Below are positions 1 through 11,051 of a stretch of 64,000 bases of DNA, piece after piece. Position 1 is the first letter of the stretch, and each line of letters opens with the position of its first letter. Origin of the DNA: Paraspadella gotoi (Eukaryota; Chaetognatha); the NCBI GenBank assembly GCA_051294375.1, contig CM119266.1, forward strand, positions 25,379,731 to 25,443,730, written 5' to 3'. Position numbers and translations under genes: made by a program. The notes under the pieces were generated by a model that ran no database searches, had not been told where the DNA came from, and saw only the letters and a program-made list of their open reading frames with translations.

Positions 1-155
1 GTCCGTGGCGTTGATTTTCTTTTCCTGCCTCTTGTTCATCGTAATTCCTCTCATTAGCAACAATGCGCCCTCTCTCCGGGCAGGAGAGTTGCCCATGAAG
101 GTTGATATCTCGCTCCTCCTGTGCTCCAATCTAATGATTTCCACGGATCCAGTGT
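1..155 (-). repeat. Fragment of the 9.6-13.8 kb repetitive element
   Basis: The first 155 bases closely match 12534-12690 and 11040-11180 (shared landmarks: gtccgtggcgtt, ctcattagcaacatgcgcc, ctcgggcaggagtgcccatgaggttga). It is a truncated, slightly indel-damaged copy of the element whose - strand codes a charged coiled-coil protein. It enters from the left edge of the window, so its full extent is unknown. Confidence 0.75.
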
Positions 156-370
156 TTAAGTCAGAAACAACTGCTCCAAATCTCCGCAATTGTGATTCTA
201 AAAAATTGAAACAACGTCAAAAAAGAGACCCAAAAAAAAATTTTAACTAAAGAGAACCAAAATAATAAAGAGGAACATTGGCCATCTCACGGAAAGGACG
301 AAGAGACGCGCGCGTTTTTCCTTCCGAAATATCGCCTTCGTTTGGTTGGATCAATCGGGTCAGGTCGGGT
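156..370. other. Unassigned spacer
   Basis: I see no coding exon or repeat family here; it is AT-rich sequence between the element fragment and the minisatellite. Confidence 0.5.
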
Positions 371-472
371 GATGTGGTTGTACTTTGAGATGGAGGCAGT
401 CATTGATGTGATGTACTTTGAGGTATGGAGGCAGTCATTGATGTGATGTACTTTGAGATGGAGGCTCTCATT
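371..472. repeat. Minisatellite, about 34-bp unit, 3 copies
   Basis: Three consecutive units begin at 371, 405 and 440, each of the form gatgtgatgtactttgagat followed by ggaggcagtcatt. They differ by one or two indels. No open frame is associated. Confidence 0.9.
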
Positions 473-1672
473 CGTCAGTCGAGTTAAGAAAAAAATGCTT
501 TACTCCTTCTTTACAGATATACACTCTCAAAAAATGTTATTTGATACTAAAGTTAAAGTTCACGAATTGAAATTTCGTGAAATAAATTTTCAACGAGGCT
601 GAACCTTTGTGATTGAACTCGGCCCGTTTCACGCTCGGAAAATTAAACGACCCTCTCCCCCAGCACCCGACCTGCGGCGCCCGAGCTCGTAGACGGAACG
701 CGAGAGAAAGAACTTCACGTCAAAAGCGAAAAATCGATTTTCACGACGCGAGAGAAGATTAAATTTTAAAAGCGAGGATTTCTTGAATGCCGCAAGTTGC
801 ATCTCTAACAGAGACGTTTTTATTTTTGGTCGGTCAGTCGGTTGGATGGTAGTGGGCGTCGCTTTTTGAGTGAGTTTATAAACTGTCGTTATAGTCATAT
901 TCTTTATTATTATATATTTGTTGTTTAGTATTTCTTACTTCTTTTGACGAGAAAACTTTTGGCTTTCATTAAATAACCTCCTGAATGTGACCCGATCCCC
1001 GTCAGAATTTATTACGTGAACTTTTAGCCCAGTGAAAAAAATATTGCGTCATCCGCGGACGTTTGCAAAGAGAAAAGGGCGGGAGAATCTCACGCTACCA
1101 GTAAGTACTAGAATAGATTAGATAGGGTGTAGGGTAGAAGGGTTTATCCGATATCAGATATAATATAGGAATACTGTTTTTAAGTTGAAACAGAACTATG
1201 CATAAATATATGATTATAATATCATAATAAAGTATTCATGTTCCGGAGGAAAAAAAAAACCTCCTTCAGCTTATTACTGCGAAGACTGAACAAGATAAGA
1301 GAATCACTTAATCTCTTGATGACCGTTCACTCTAGCGAGGAGTGGAGGACGAGGAGTAGGAGGAAGAGGAAGAGGAGGGGGCGTCGTTGAAGAGCTTGTT
1401 TGTTCGACGCGGAATGGATCGGCAAATGAATATAAATCACTTCCGACGTCGCCGCAGCAGTTGTGCAACAAATCTCAGACTGTCGTCGGCCGGCCTAGAG
1501 AGAGGCGGCGCGGCGATGCGGCGGCAGAAGCGCCGGCGAGGAGACGCATCCATTTCGATGGCAACACCGTAGGATGTCGAGTAGACGATTGAAAGGAGAT
1601 GGCAGAGAGGCGGAGGTGGGGGACAGAGGCGCAGAGGAAAGGTCACCGGGAGTGTGGGTGGAACGGTGAGTT

Positions 1673-1676
<4 letters not shown>
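473..1676. other. Non-coding stretch, nothing recognised
   Basis: Mixed AT-rich sequence with a GC- and purine-rich patch at about 1340-1640. Short open frames exist on both strands at 1387-1646 but they overlap each other, are arginine/serine-rich and have no convincing splice partners. I see no gene. Confidence 0.5.
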
Positions 1677-1750
<74 letters not shown>

Positions 1751-1768
1751 GAGCGAGAGAGAGAGACA
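1677..1768. repeat. (AG)n microsatellite
   Basis: Near-perfect AG array with few interruptions, followed by a purine-rich tail to about 2030. The Ser-Leu or Arg-Glu open frames across it are shadows of the dinucleotide. Confidence 0.95.
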
Positions 1769-2118
1769 CATAGAGGAAACGGATACCGAGAGAGGGGGAT
1801 AGAAAAGAAAGAAAAGAAGAGAAGGGGGGGGAAAAGAAAAAAAAATATTTTTTGCCGGTCAGATAAAGACAAGCGTTAGATCGAAGGAGGGGGCGCGTTG
1901 GGAAAGAAGAATCGAGGAAAAAAAAAAGAAAAGAAAATAAAGGAAGAAACTCGGTTGGGAGGAAGCGGAGGAAGAGAGAAAAAAAAATCCGAAGGAAGAA
2001 AAGGAAAGGATTGAGTTTTTCTTTCTCGCGCTAGATGGAGGTGGCGACGTTTTTATGGTCTTCTTTTTTTTTTTAGTGAAGCTCTCGGTCCCCTTTTCTG
2101 TCGGGTCGTGGCGACGGC

Positions 2119-2184
2119 TTGTTGTTGTTCTTGTTGTTGTTGTTGTTGTTGTTGGTGTTGGTGTTGGTGTTGTTGTTGTTGTTG
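2119..2184. repeat. (GTT)n microsatellite
   Basis: Trinucleotide array with GTG variants; the valine-rich frame across it is low complexity. Confidence 0.95.
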
Positions 2185-2484
2185 TACGAAGTAAGACGAC
2201 TTCAATGATCTGTGATCAGCTCACACAGCATACACTGTCGATGGTTGATTTTTTTTTCCGCTTTACTCTGCGACATGGCTCTATAATTGTAACTTTAAAA
2301 TGAAATATTGAAATAAGAAATTTGATACGAAATGAAAATAAAAGTTTAGCTGTCAAAATCAGGCGAATAGAAAAGAACATTTCCCATTTTTTTGTTAGAG
2401 AGTAGTTTTTTTTTTAACAAAGGAAAAGAATTCATGTCATTTTCTCTCAACCTCCTTTTCCTTTTCATTTTTTCATGCCATTTC

Positions 2485-2650
2485 GTCGCAGTCTCTTTTC
2501 CTTCTTTTTATTCTCTTTTCCTTCTTTCTATTCTCTTTTCCTTCTTTCTATTCTCTTTTCCTTCCTTCTGTTCTCTTTTCCTTCTTTCTATTCTCGTTTC
2601 CTTCTTTCTATTCTCTTTTCCTTCTTTCTATTCTCTTTTTCATTATTTTT
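2485..2650. repeat. Pyrimidine minisatellite (ttctctttccttcttt-type)
   Basis: About eight units of roughly 19 bp built on cttctttctattctctttt, decaying into irregular CT-rich sequence to about 2810. The Phe/Ser/Leu-rich frames here are not genes. Confidence 0.85.
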
Positions 2651-2985
2651 CTTTCCTTTTTACCTTTTTTTCGTCATTTCGTTTCAATCCTTTCTTTTCC
2701 CCCTTTTCTCCCTTTTTTTCATGTCATTTTATCCCAATTCCTTTTCATTTTTCCCCTTCTATTTTCTTTTCCTTTTTTACTTTCCCTTTTTCTCTCTATC
2801 CGTTTCTCCCCGGAGGCTGGATTTCGATCCTTCTACCCTCATCGCAAAATCATCAAACCTTTAATGACATTTTTTCTCTTTTTTTAAAAAAAAGGGGAAA
2901 AAAAGGAAAAGTTCCCTTATCCATTATTTCCAATCTTTTTCCTTTTATTCCCAACCTGAGAACGATTAACCGAGGGACTGTAAAG

Positions 2986-3611
2986 TAGGGTGGAGTGATG
3001 AAAAGATTGAGTGATTGAACATTATTTTTTTGCTGCCTATGGACATATAATTAATAAATTTTAAATCCTTTTAAAATTTCTTTTAGCAGAACAGTATAGC
3101 AAATTCAATTATTTATGTAGTAATATCCTTACAAAATCATCAAATTTCAAAATAATTTTTTTTATTTTTAAGAACTGATTTGGATTCGTTGTAAAAAACT
3201 AAGAAACTTTTATAAAATATGTTATATGATATTTTTATGTTTAGATCACAAAAAATGACTAAAACGTTTTAACATATATAAGTTTCTACTACAGAGAATA
3301 AAAAATCAGGAATTTTCACCTTTTTTCTTATTTTAAACATTGAAGATAATAGAATTTTTGATAACATGTTTTATATTTTTGATTCAACTTTTTATGAAGA
3401 ATCTGAATCTTTATTAAAAGTTTTATAAAAATTATTTTTAAAATTTACTATTTTATAAGGATATTACTACAAATATATTATATTTTACTATTCTGTTCCC
3501 GAGATAATATGAACAAAATATTTTTTGTACTAGTTAATCATACTATCTCACATCTAAATATCATTGTTCGATCATTCAAATAATTTTTTTGTTCTTGAGT
3601 GCTCCACTCTA
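2986..3611. mobile_element. hAT-like MITE with 8-bp target duplication
   Basis: The element begins TAGGGTGGAG and ends CTCCACTCTA, a 10-bp inverted pair with one mismatch. It is flanked by a perfect 8-bp direct repeat CTGTAAAG at 2978-2985 and 3612-3619. Inside, a second strongly inverted segment pairs about 3085-3150 with 3437-3500 (core gtagtaatatccttacaaaat against its reverse complement). The AT-rich, 626-bp interior has no open frame. Eight-base duplications and TA-starting terminal repeats are typical of hAT-family non-autonomous elements. The structure is read directly; the superfamily is inferred. Confidence 0.85.
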
Positions 3612-3619
3612 CTGTAAAG

Positions 3620-5560
3620 TCATCTTTCACTTTTAAAAAGTTAGAATCAAAGAATTAATTCGAAATATTTTACATTACGATGTCAAAGAACGCATTAGCG
3701 CTTTCCAGCGATGGTGGCGGTCCCTCTTTATGTGCTCTGAGAAAAATGTTCTCAATTAATATGTTAATTATGTTTACATACATACATACATATATACCTT
3801 TGCATACCTCCTCATCTCATTACTTATTTTTTTCAGTAAAAACCTCTCACTAGTAACTAGTAAAAAAAACCTGAAATTTTAACTTCCAAGTCATTTAGTG
3901 CAACATTGCGTAATATTTTGGCCTATTTACTATTCAACATAATTGGTGTTTTATTTTGACCCTCAACCTCGTTCCAGCTTTTATCGTTTCACGCCAACGC
4001 CCGTTTCTTCCTGCTTCTTAAAATAAATAAACATTTTCGACATCGCGGCGCCACTCGGAGAAATGCCGACAAAACCGACAAAACCGACGCCAATTCCAAT
4101 TGCAGACATATTTTTATTTGCCGATTCTTGAAGGCAAGACTGGAGAAAGTAAATTCTACGTACATACTACATAGTACATAGTACATACGCCAGAGCGGCA
4201 GACCCGGCTCGACTCAATAACTTCTATTTCCCTCCAGATGATCAAAATCGAGAGTGAAAAGCTTTTTTTAGTTGCAGAACGATCAGCAGTTTCAACCAGT
4301 TTTTTTTTCCATCGCACCATGAGACCATTGCTCCTTCACAACTTCCCACTCTTCGCTTCAGTCAGTGGGTCAAGTTGATCAAAACCCCAACGGATTATCC
4401 CATCGCTCTTTCAAGTGATACCTGCCTTCGATGCCTTCCGTTGAGCCGCCGTCCCTTTCTCCCATTCATCAACGTGATCATTTTTTCCCCTTTTTGTTTG
4501 GTCAACCTCTTTTCCCCACTTTTCCTTTGCTTTCCTCTTCATTTCCTTATCCTTTTTCTCAGCCTTTGCCATCGTCTCTGTCTCCATCTTCCTCTTCGTC
4601 CATATTCTCTAATCATCTCTTGTTTTCTCGAACTGTTTCGTCTTTTTCTCCATCAGCAATTTCGCTCGCGTTTTCTCTTGACGATTCATCACCAAATTTG
4701 TTTCATTCTCTGTAGCAAATCAGGATTTTCGATATGACTGGTACTTTCTTCGGGCATTTTTTATCTTTTACCATTCCAGCCTTTCTCTCTCTTTTTTTTT
4801 TGCAGCCATTTTCCATCATATTCCGCCATTTTCCATTATTCCCCTTAATTTCTCGCCATTTTCTGTCGCTTTCAGTTCTTCTACATCATTAATCAGATCC
4901 TCGATCCATTTAAAGTCGATTTGCCCTTCGTCCGTCGACGAAACCTCGGAAAGAATACGAGAATTTCGGAGAAGGAAGTCACGGGTTCGATTCCTGCATC
5001 TTCGCACATACTTTAGCCTTCCTTACATCATTGTAATTTGTAAATACAAATACGAGAGAACCGTCAACAAAAATTGATTTTAACCTCGTTCCAAAAAAAA
5101 AATCCCCCCAAAAAATGGCTTTAAAAAACCTCGTGGTGGAATAATCAGGGAAAAGGATTAAAGTGGCCACTAAAATTCTCCCTTGGGTCTGAGCGCTGAG
5201 AGGTCCGAGTCGGATCATCCGTCTTTAACGCCGACCCCGGAGGCGAAAGACCAACCGGGGTTTGGTTGGGGGTGTAGAAGGGTCGCGGAAGGGACGCGGA
5301 AGGGGGGAGTTGAAGGAACGGAGTAGGGATACTGGAAGTCTGGGGGCTTAGGATGAACTGATTAGGATGAACTGAAAACTGAACTGAATTATCGTTTATA
5401 ATATTTGTTTCGCTGGTGCCTAATACTTTAGGGGAAAAGAAATTTCTGCTTATCACATCGGCTTGATTATTTTTTAATGTTTTCCTATTCTCCTAACGAT
5501 CAGCAAAGTAGAAAAAAAGAGTATGGAATCGTCAGCTCATTTGGTTTTTTTTCACTTCCC
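3620..5560. other. Non-coding stretch with one tRNA-like B box
   Basis: Mostly AT-rich, then CT-rich from 4480. At 4983-4995 the sequence gggttcgattcct matches a Pol III B box / tRNA T-arm, but no complete cloverleaf can be folded around it. A proline/serine-rich open frame at 5145-5456 (- strand, 103 codons) has no recognisable domain and no splice context that I can support. Confidence 0.45.
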
Positions 5561-5587
5561 ACCTTAAACGACCAGTTTTTCTCTGCA

Positions 5588-6085
5588 TCCTCCTCCTCCT
5601 CCTCCTCCTCCTCTTCCTTTTTTTTCTTTGTACAGAGTTTTCTTTTTTCTTTCCCACCTCTGAATTCTTTCTTTCTTTCTTTTTTTTTCTACTCTCCTAG
5701 ATTAGTACGGTCCTCGTCTTCGACTTTCCTCTCTTTTATTCTTTTTATCTCCTTTTTTTTCCCTCCTACCTCTGACTACTCTCTCCCGTTTCTTTTCTTC
5801 GTTTTCTTCCTCCTCTTCCTTTCCCTCTTCTTCCTCTTCCTCCTTTTCCTTCCCATCTTACTGCTCTTCTTCCTCTTTCTCCTTTTCTCCTCCTCTTCCT
5901 CCCCTCCTCTTCCTTGCCCTCTTCCTCCTCATCTTCCTTCCCTCTTCCTTCCCTCTTCCTCTTCTTTCTTTTCTTCTTTCTTCTCTTCCTCTCCATTTTC
6001 CTCCCCCTCTTCGTCCTCTTTCTCCTCTTCCTCCCCCTTTCCTCCTCGTCCTCCTCCCCCTCTTCCTCCTCATTCCCACCACTTC
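5588..6085. repeat. CT-rich low-complexity tract (CCT/CTT)n
   Basis: About 500 bases of pyrimidine-only sequence built from CCT, CTT and CTTT units. A 254-codon frame on + and 111/83-codon frames on - arise only because the tract lacks stop codons. Confidence 0.95.
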
Positions 6086-7200
6086 CTCGTTTCGCCTCCA
6101 CCGAGGCACAAACGAGGGAAGAAAGACGTTGAGAGGAAAAAAAAGAAGTTTGGAGAAAAGAAAAAGAAAGAAAGAAAGAAAAGAAAATGGGGGGAAAAAG
6201 AACTAGAGAGAAAACAAAAGGAAGTCGAGATAATATTTTAAAAGGTTTTTTGAAAAAGTTTTTAAACTACATTTTTTCTGGCTTTTGGCGACCATCTCAT
6301 GATTTAAGTTAGTGTTTACAAATACTTGTTTTTAATTCGACTGTTCAGTGTTCATTTGTTATTCCATCGTTATTATTTCTTTTCTTTTCCAGAGCACCGA
6401 AACTCGCCATCAACCGGTAGGAGTAGGACAATTTCCACCAAATCCCCACCACTCACGCACAAAGACTTTTAAATTGAATAAAAGTGGAAAGAAAAAGGAG
6501 GATAGTAAAAATGATGAAATCGCCGCAACGACAACGACAACAACTTAGACTCAGGACGCGACTTTTGAGACCAAAATAAAAATAACTAATGACTACATTT
6601 TTTCGTAAAAAGAAATTTGGATCGAACCCGAGGATGATGATGAGCCATCGGCGAGTCGTCTGCTTTGACCTCAACGTCCTTGGCCCTGGACAGATTGGTA
6701 AACGGGGTCTCCCAGCAACGAGAAACTTCGACGAAACACTGGGCGATTGAGCTCAAAAAGTTTCGTTAAGGAAAAGCTTTAAAAAAAATGACAATGCGGT
6801 CACCTCCAGGTCAGTTATTATGAGAGTGAAGTGAAGCGGAAGTGAGGAAAAGATAAACAAGTTGTTTGTGATTGTAATTTGTAGCTGGAGAATGGAATTC
6901 TTGTTTTTTGTCGTCTATTGACGATAATTATAAAGTTAACGGTTCCATCTCTCACTTTAATCAACAGAAGCGAACGTCTAGTGTCTAACGTTTAATTTTT
7001 CCATTAACTTTTCTACTTCTTCGTTTCGTTCGAAGGCGTTTCATTTATTTCTTTCCTTCTAATTTTGATCACTTGTTTTCCCTTTTATTCCCCTCACTTT
7101 TTTTGATTGCGCTCTTTAGATAAAGTTCTCTTATTCTTGACTTTTTTTTTCTTTTTTCTTTTCTTTTTTTTCCGTTACTATTTTTTTTCATCTCTCACTT
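6086..7200. other. Non-coding stretch
   Basis: Purine-rich to 6240, then AT-rich. On the - strand gggttcgatcc at about 6619-6629 is another B-box-like motif without a complete tRNA. A possible 26-nt micro-exon at 6392 (ttccag before it, gtagga after it) cannot be supported. Confidence 0.4.
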
Positions 7201-7213
7201 TTTAGATCGCCTT

Positions 7214-7690
7214 CTATCTTCTTTCCTTCACTTTTCTTTTTAACCTCTCTTCTTCCATAGTTTTCTCTTTTCCTTTCCTCCCTTTTTCTTTTTTAATCGC
7301 TCGCCTTCTTTTCTTCACTTTTCTTTTTAACCTCTCTTCTTCCCTCGTTTTCTCTTTTCCTTTCCTCCCTTTTTCTTTTTTAATCGCTCTCCTTCTTTCC
7401 TTCACTTTTCTTTTTAAACTCTCTTCTTCCCTCGTTTTCTCTTTTCCTTTCCTCCCTTTTTCTTTTTTAATCGCTCTCCTTCTTTCCTTCACTTTTCTTT
7501 TTAAACTCTCTTCTTCCCTCGTTTTCTCTTTTCCTTTCCTCCCTTTTTCTTTTTTAATCGCTCTCCTTCTTTCCTTCACTTTTCTTTTTAAACTCTCTTC
7601 TTCCCTCGTTTTCTCTTTTCCTTTCCTCCCTTTTTCTTTTTTAATCGCTCTCCTTTCCTTCCTCCGCGTCTCTTTCCTCGCTCCAACCAT
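7214..7690. repeat. 87-bp minisatellite, about 5 copies
   Basis: The landmark aatcgct recurs at 7295, 7382, 7469, 7556 and 7643, exactly 87 bases apart, inside a pyrimidine-rich unit. Because 87 is 29 codons, the - strand keeps a 158-codon lysine/glutamate/arginine-rich frame of near-identical repeats. The central units are almost identical, implying recent expansion or correction. The period is directly seen; whether the open frame is ever translated is unknown and I think it unlikely. Confidence 0.95.
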
Positions 7691-8413
7691 TTACTCCTTC
7701 CATTAACCTTTGTCCCGCGATGATAGGTGGTCTTTAGGTCTGCTCGACGATTACTCCCCAGATGTGAGTGACCATTTGGCCGAATAAGGACGTTAGACTA
7801 AGAATGCTCCAACTACAGTAGTTTGACCGGGATGTAGAGTAATAGGCTATTGAATTTGTTATCGACATACCTTTAAAAAAAATATATATTGAGAAATTTA
7901 CATCGCTAATCAAAAACTTAACCTGTTGTATCCGAATTGAAGCATTCAGAAATAGGATTACGTGTCAATTTCGTGTAGTAAATGATTGCTTTAAAAATAA
8001 ACTTATCATTTAATGGTTTAGAAAAAACAAATATTTTATTGTTTTAACGATTTATTTTTTACAGAGAGATTAAAAATATTGTGAGCGCCTAAAAAAGAAT
8101 AACCCACTGAGCTTTTTCCATACTGAGATTCTAAAGACGAGATGGTCTTCCCTTTATGAAGATGGAACCATTAAAGATGGCGCCGTTTGACGCGGAGCCA
8201 TCAAAAACGGCAACGTCTGAAACGGCGCCATCAAAGATGCCATTGACTCAGTTGAATCAGTCAGCGACGCAAACGGTCGATCGTTTTCTGTCCCTCGCAT
8301 CCTTGAACTCTCACCCAATTCTATTTCCCCCCACCAAACCCCCTAAACCACCTTCCTAATCTCCCGAACACCACGCGACCACTCTCCACATGGAACCGTC
8401 GTCGATCGCTCAG
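7691..8413. other. Upstream of receptor exon; degenerate ATGGAACC-type repeat
   Basis: At 8153-8260 a short motif (aagatggaaccattaaagatggcgcc and variants such as ggagccatcaaaaacggc) recurs about six times in degenerate form, giving a 67-codon + frame. I cannot join it to the exon at 8414 by a plausible donor, so I do not call it coding. Confidence 0.4.
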
Positions 8414-8496
8414 GCCAAGTCCGCGTCCTTAATGGAACCGGTCTAACCACGGAGGACATCATCTTGGAAGACCTGAATTACTCTATTCCATTGTCA

Positions 8497-8497
<1 letters not shown>
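8414..8497 (+). CDS. Muscarinic receptor-like GPCR, ectodomain exon (first identified)
   Basis: An 84-base exon between acceptor gatcgctcag and donor g|gtgagaga. In the frame set by the next exon it reads GQVRVLNGTGLTTEDIILED then LNYSIPLS, carrying two N-glycosylation sequons (NGT and NYS). It enters and leaves in phase 1, so it joins exactly to the exon at 20184, as all later exons of this receptor do. An in-frame stop lies upstream at about 8345 and there is no in-frame ATG, so the start codon and any signal peptide must be in an earlier exon that I did not find. The intron begins directly with a (GA)n microsatellite. The assignment rests on phase, open frame and sequons, not on a conserved domain. 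Confidence 0.55.

Positions 8498-8544
<47 letters not shown>
8498..8544. repeat. (GA)n microsatellite overlapping a splice donor
   Basis: The GT of the donor is followed immediately by an uninterrupted GA array, so array length changes would alter donor positions +3 onward. Confidence 0.9.
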
Positions 8545-8549
<5 letters not shown>

Positions 8550-9643
8550 TTACTATAATGAATCAAAACTATATGTTTATTGAGATTAGTATGGAACGGG
8601 AAAAAACTTAAGAATTAGTTATTTTATTGTTTTTTAATGTTATGTTGTGAATCCGTTTCTCAGCTTAGGTTTTCCCTTTCCATTCCGTCCGGCAATACTT
8701 TTTTTTTCTCGTTAATCAATTTATAAAATATATTAAACATTAATCTATGAATTCTTGTTTTAATAACGATATACAATCAATCAATTCCTCGAACCTCTAA
8801 AAAGTCAATCAATCAAGTTGGATCGTCGTCGCCGACGAACGTGATTCGCATCGAAAGGTGAAAGTCGGAAAGAGACACCTCGAATTATCTACGATGTTGA
8901 CCTTCTGATCCTTTATGACCCTTTTTTGACCCTTTTGAATCTTTGACCTTCTCACCCGCGAACCTCGTCACCCTGCCCCATTTTTCACGCCATCTTTCCC
9001 TCGTCAAAGGTAGAGAGACGAGTCCTGGGAGATTCGTCGGGCTGTGACGTCAAGAGCGAGACGAAAAGGAGGGAGGGAGGGGGAGAGCGTGAGACGGGAG
9101 AGGGAGGGACTTCTTTTGGTGAAGAGTTTGAGGGCTCTGGGGAGCCCGGTTGGGTGCGGGGAGACGTCGTCGTCGTCGTCGTCCTCCTTCGTCTTCTTAG
9201 TTGTGATGAGTTCTGCCTCTTTCAACTTTTTTTCGCCTTCGTCATCGTCATTTTGATGACGATGTCATTTGTTGACCTAGTTTGTCGTCGTCGTCGTCGT
9301 CGTCTTCTTCGACCTCGTCGCCAGCGACCTCTTCATCGGTCGAGCCCTTGTCAGTTTTCTTGCCAGCGACGAAACTCTTATTGCCTTCGTCGTTTTATCG
9401 ACAATAGTTCCGCCCGACATCGCCTCACGCAGTCGTCCTCACTTTTCCATGTCGCGCTCGACATCCGCAATGTCATTGGGCTTGATTATCGTAGCTTATG
9501 TCCTTGCTATTGCCATTTTATTATATTTATTTTATTGATAATTAGCCAGTGAGAGCCCATTTTCTTTTAGTTTTTTTGTTTTTTTTTATGTTTTTTTTGT
9601 TTTTTTGTTTTTACTTCCTCCGTCGTTCCATATTTGGTGTCAA
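8545..9643. other. Receptor intron, CG- and GTC-rich patches
   Basis: AT-rich to 8800, then GC-rich to 9480 with short (CGT)n runs at about 9164-9183 and 9287-9305. The open frames at 9004-9552 are arginine- or valine-rich shadows of these runs. No exon recognised. Confidence 0.5.
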
Positions 9644-10184
9644 CTTTGATCCCGGGCGCTGAGCCTCGCGTTCTAGCTAACGATTAATACACCGACGTAA
9701 CCAAACAAACCATTTATTGAGGAACCATGTGTCATAACAAAGTTAGAAACCTATAATAGATCGAATATATCAACGTATTTTCCTATTGTTATACTACATT
9801 TTTACTGTAACCGTACATCTTTCAGTTCCCGGCTTCGACCAAGTATCGATCTCAAAAAATACTATTACTTAAAGAAAATCAAAAAAATCATTTTTTCTTA
9901 CTTCAGTAACCAAATTTTTGATGCCGCGCCTTCGTCTCCCAAATTAGTCACAACGTAACAAATTTTTCATGCCCGGCCGCCGCGTCCGCGCCGCCGCGTT
10001 GGCTCGCCTGTCTTTACACTCCCCCCAATTTCCTGAAATTCTACTCTGTCGGGCAACTGTGCCAGCGCTGTCCGGCGCCTCCTCCCCCCGTAAAGCTGCA
10101 TCAGAGTCCGCTGCACCGCTCGACCCCACTACCGTCATCTTGACGACTGCGATTTCGTCTCGTTCACCGCCGCCACAGCGCTGG

Positions 10185-10310
10185 CTGCTTCCAAAGGCCG
10201 GCAATGACTCTCTGCCGCAGCGCCGACTGCTTCCAAAGGTCGGCACTGGTTTTCTGCTGCGGCGCCAACTGCTTCCAAAGTCGGCGCTCACCCCATTATT
10301 TCATGATTTC
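10185..10310. repeat. 42-bp minisatellite, 3 units, in frame on - strand
   Basis: ctgcttccaaag recurs at 10185, 10227 and 10269, exactly 42 bases apart. On the - strand this gives 14-residue repeats of the form FGSSxRCGRExxP. The homologous place in unit 2 (near 12210) has only one unit, so copy number changed within the element array. Confidence 0.85.
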
Positions 10311-10516
10311 ATGTATACTCACAGTGTTGTCTCTGCCACGACGCCGACTGTTTCCAAGAACCGGCGCCGTCTTGACAGTCCCCAAATAAACACCGGTCGG
10401 TTCCAAATACCGGCGCCGCCGTCGAAACCAACTACTTTTCCCTCTCCCCGTTTCGTATGGGGGCGAAGGTGTTTATATAGTTTATAATCGATATGCTCCA
10501 ATAATAAGTAGTAATT

Positions 10517-10612
10517 GATTACATAGTATAGCAGTTCATATTCAATGTGATTACATAGTATAACGATTCATATTCAATGTGATTACATAGTATAACGATG
10601 TCAATAGCTGTT
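10517..10612. repeat. 32-bp tandem repeat, 3 copies
   Basis: Units at 10517, 10549 and 10581 (gattacatagtataacgatt followed by catattcaatgt), the third incomplete. It lies in a segment present only in unit 1 of the element array. Confidence 0.9.
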
Positions 10613-11051
10613 TTATGTAGTTTATCACGAATAATCGGGTCAGTTTTGATTTCTATTTGAACAACAACAACATTTGTATTTTTACTAATTTCAACTCGGT
10701 AACTCCAGAACAATAATTTTTTATTTTTAAATATTCAAGAAATAATAACTGGTGGGTCTATGTTTTGTTGTAGTTTACCCCGACTTATTCGACAACGATT
10801 CTCCTGTTGTTGCCCTCCTTTTTCTTTTTTCTCTCCTTCTTCTTTTCCTCCGGGATTTTGCTTCAGGATGTTGAAGCTACGTTCATATGTGTCTCGACCG
10901 GCCGCTTTTTTGGTTCCGGTCCCTGTATCTCCATCTCTTGCCATCCTTGGTATTTTGGCTTTTCCAAGCCGTTGGTTCCGCTCCTTTTGATCAATTTGAT
11001 CTTTAGTTCTCCGTTTGTTTCTCCTTCTCGTTTTGGAGTTGTCCGTGGCGT

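Noticed and set aside
371-472. CRISPR-like repeat-spacer array
   Set aside because: Units are contiguous without spacers and the sequence is a eukaryotic nuclear locus.
2392-2988. 198-codon + frame rich in Phe and Ser
   Set aside because: It covers a pyrimidine minisatellite and ends at the MITE insertion site; no domain.
5145-5456. 103-codon - strand Pro/Ser-rich frame
   Set aside because: Low complexity, no homologous copy in the window and no splice partner.
5477-6241. 254-codon + frame
   Set aside because: Built from a stop-free CT-rich tract; Phe/Ser/Leu/Pro low complexity only.
6392-6417. 26-base micro-exon between ttttccag and gtagga
   Set aside because: Phase and product cannot be tested; chance occurrence is likely in AT/CT-rich sequence.
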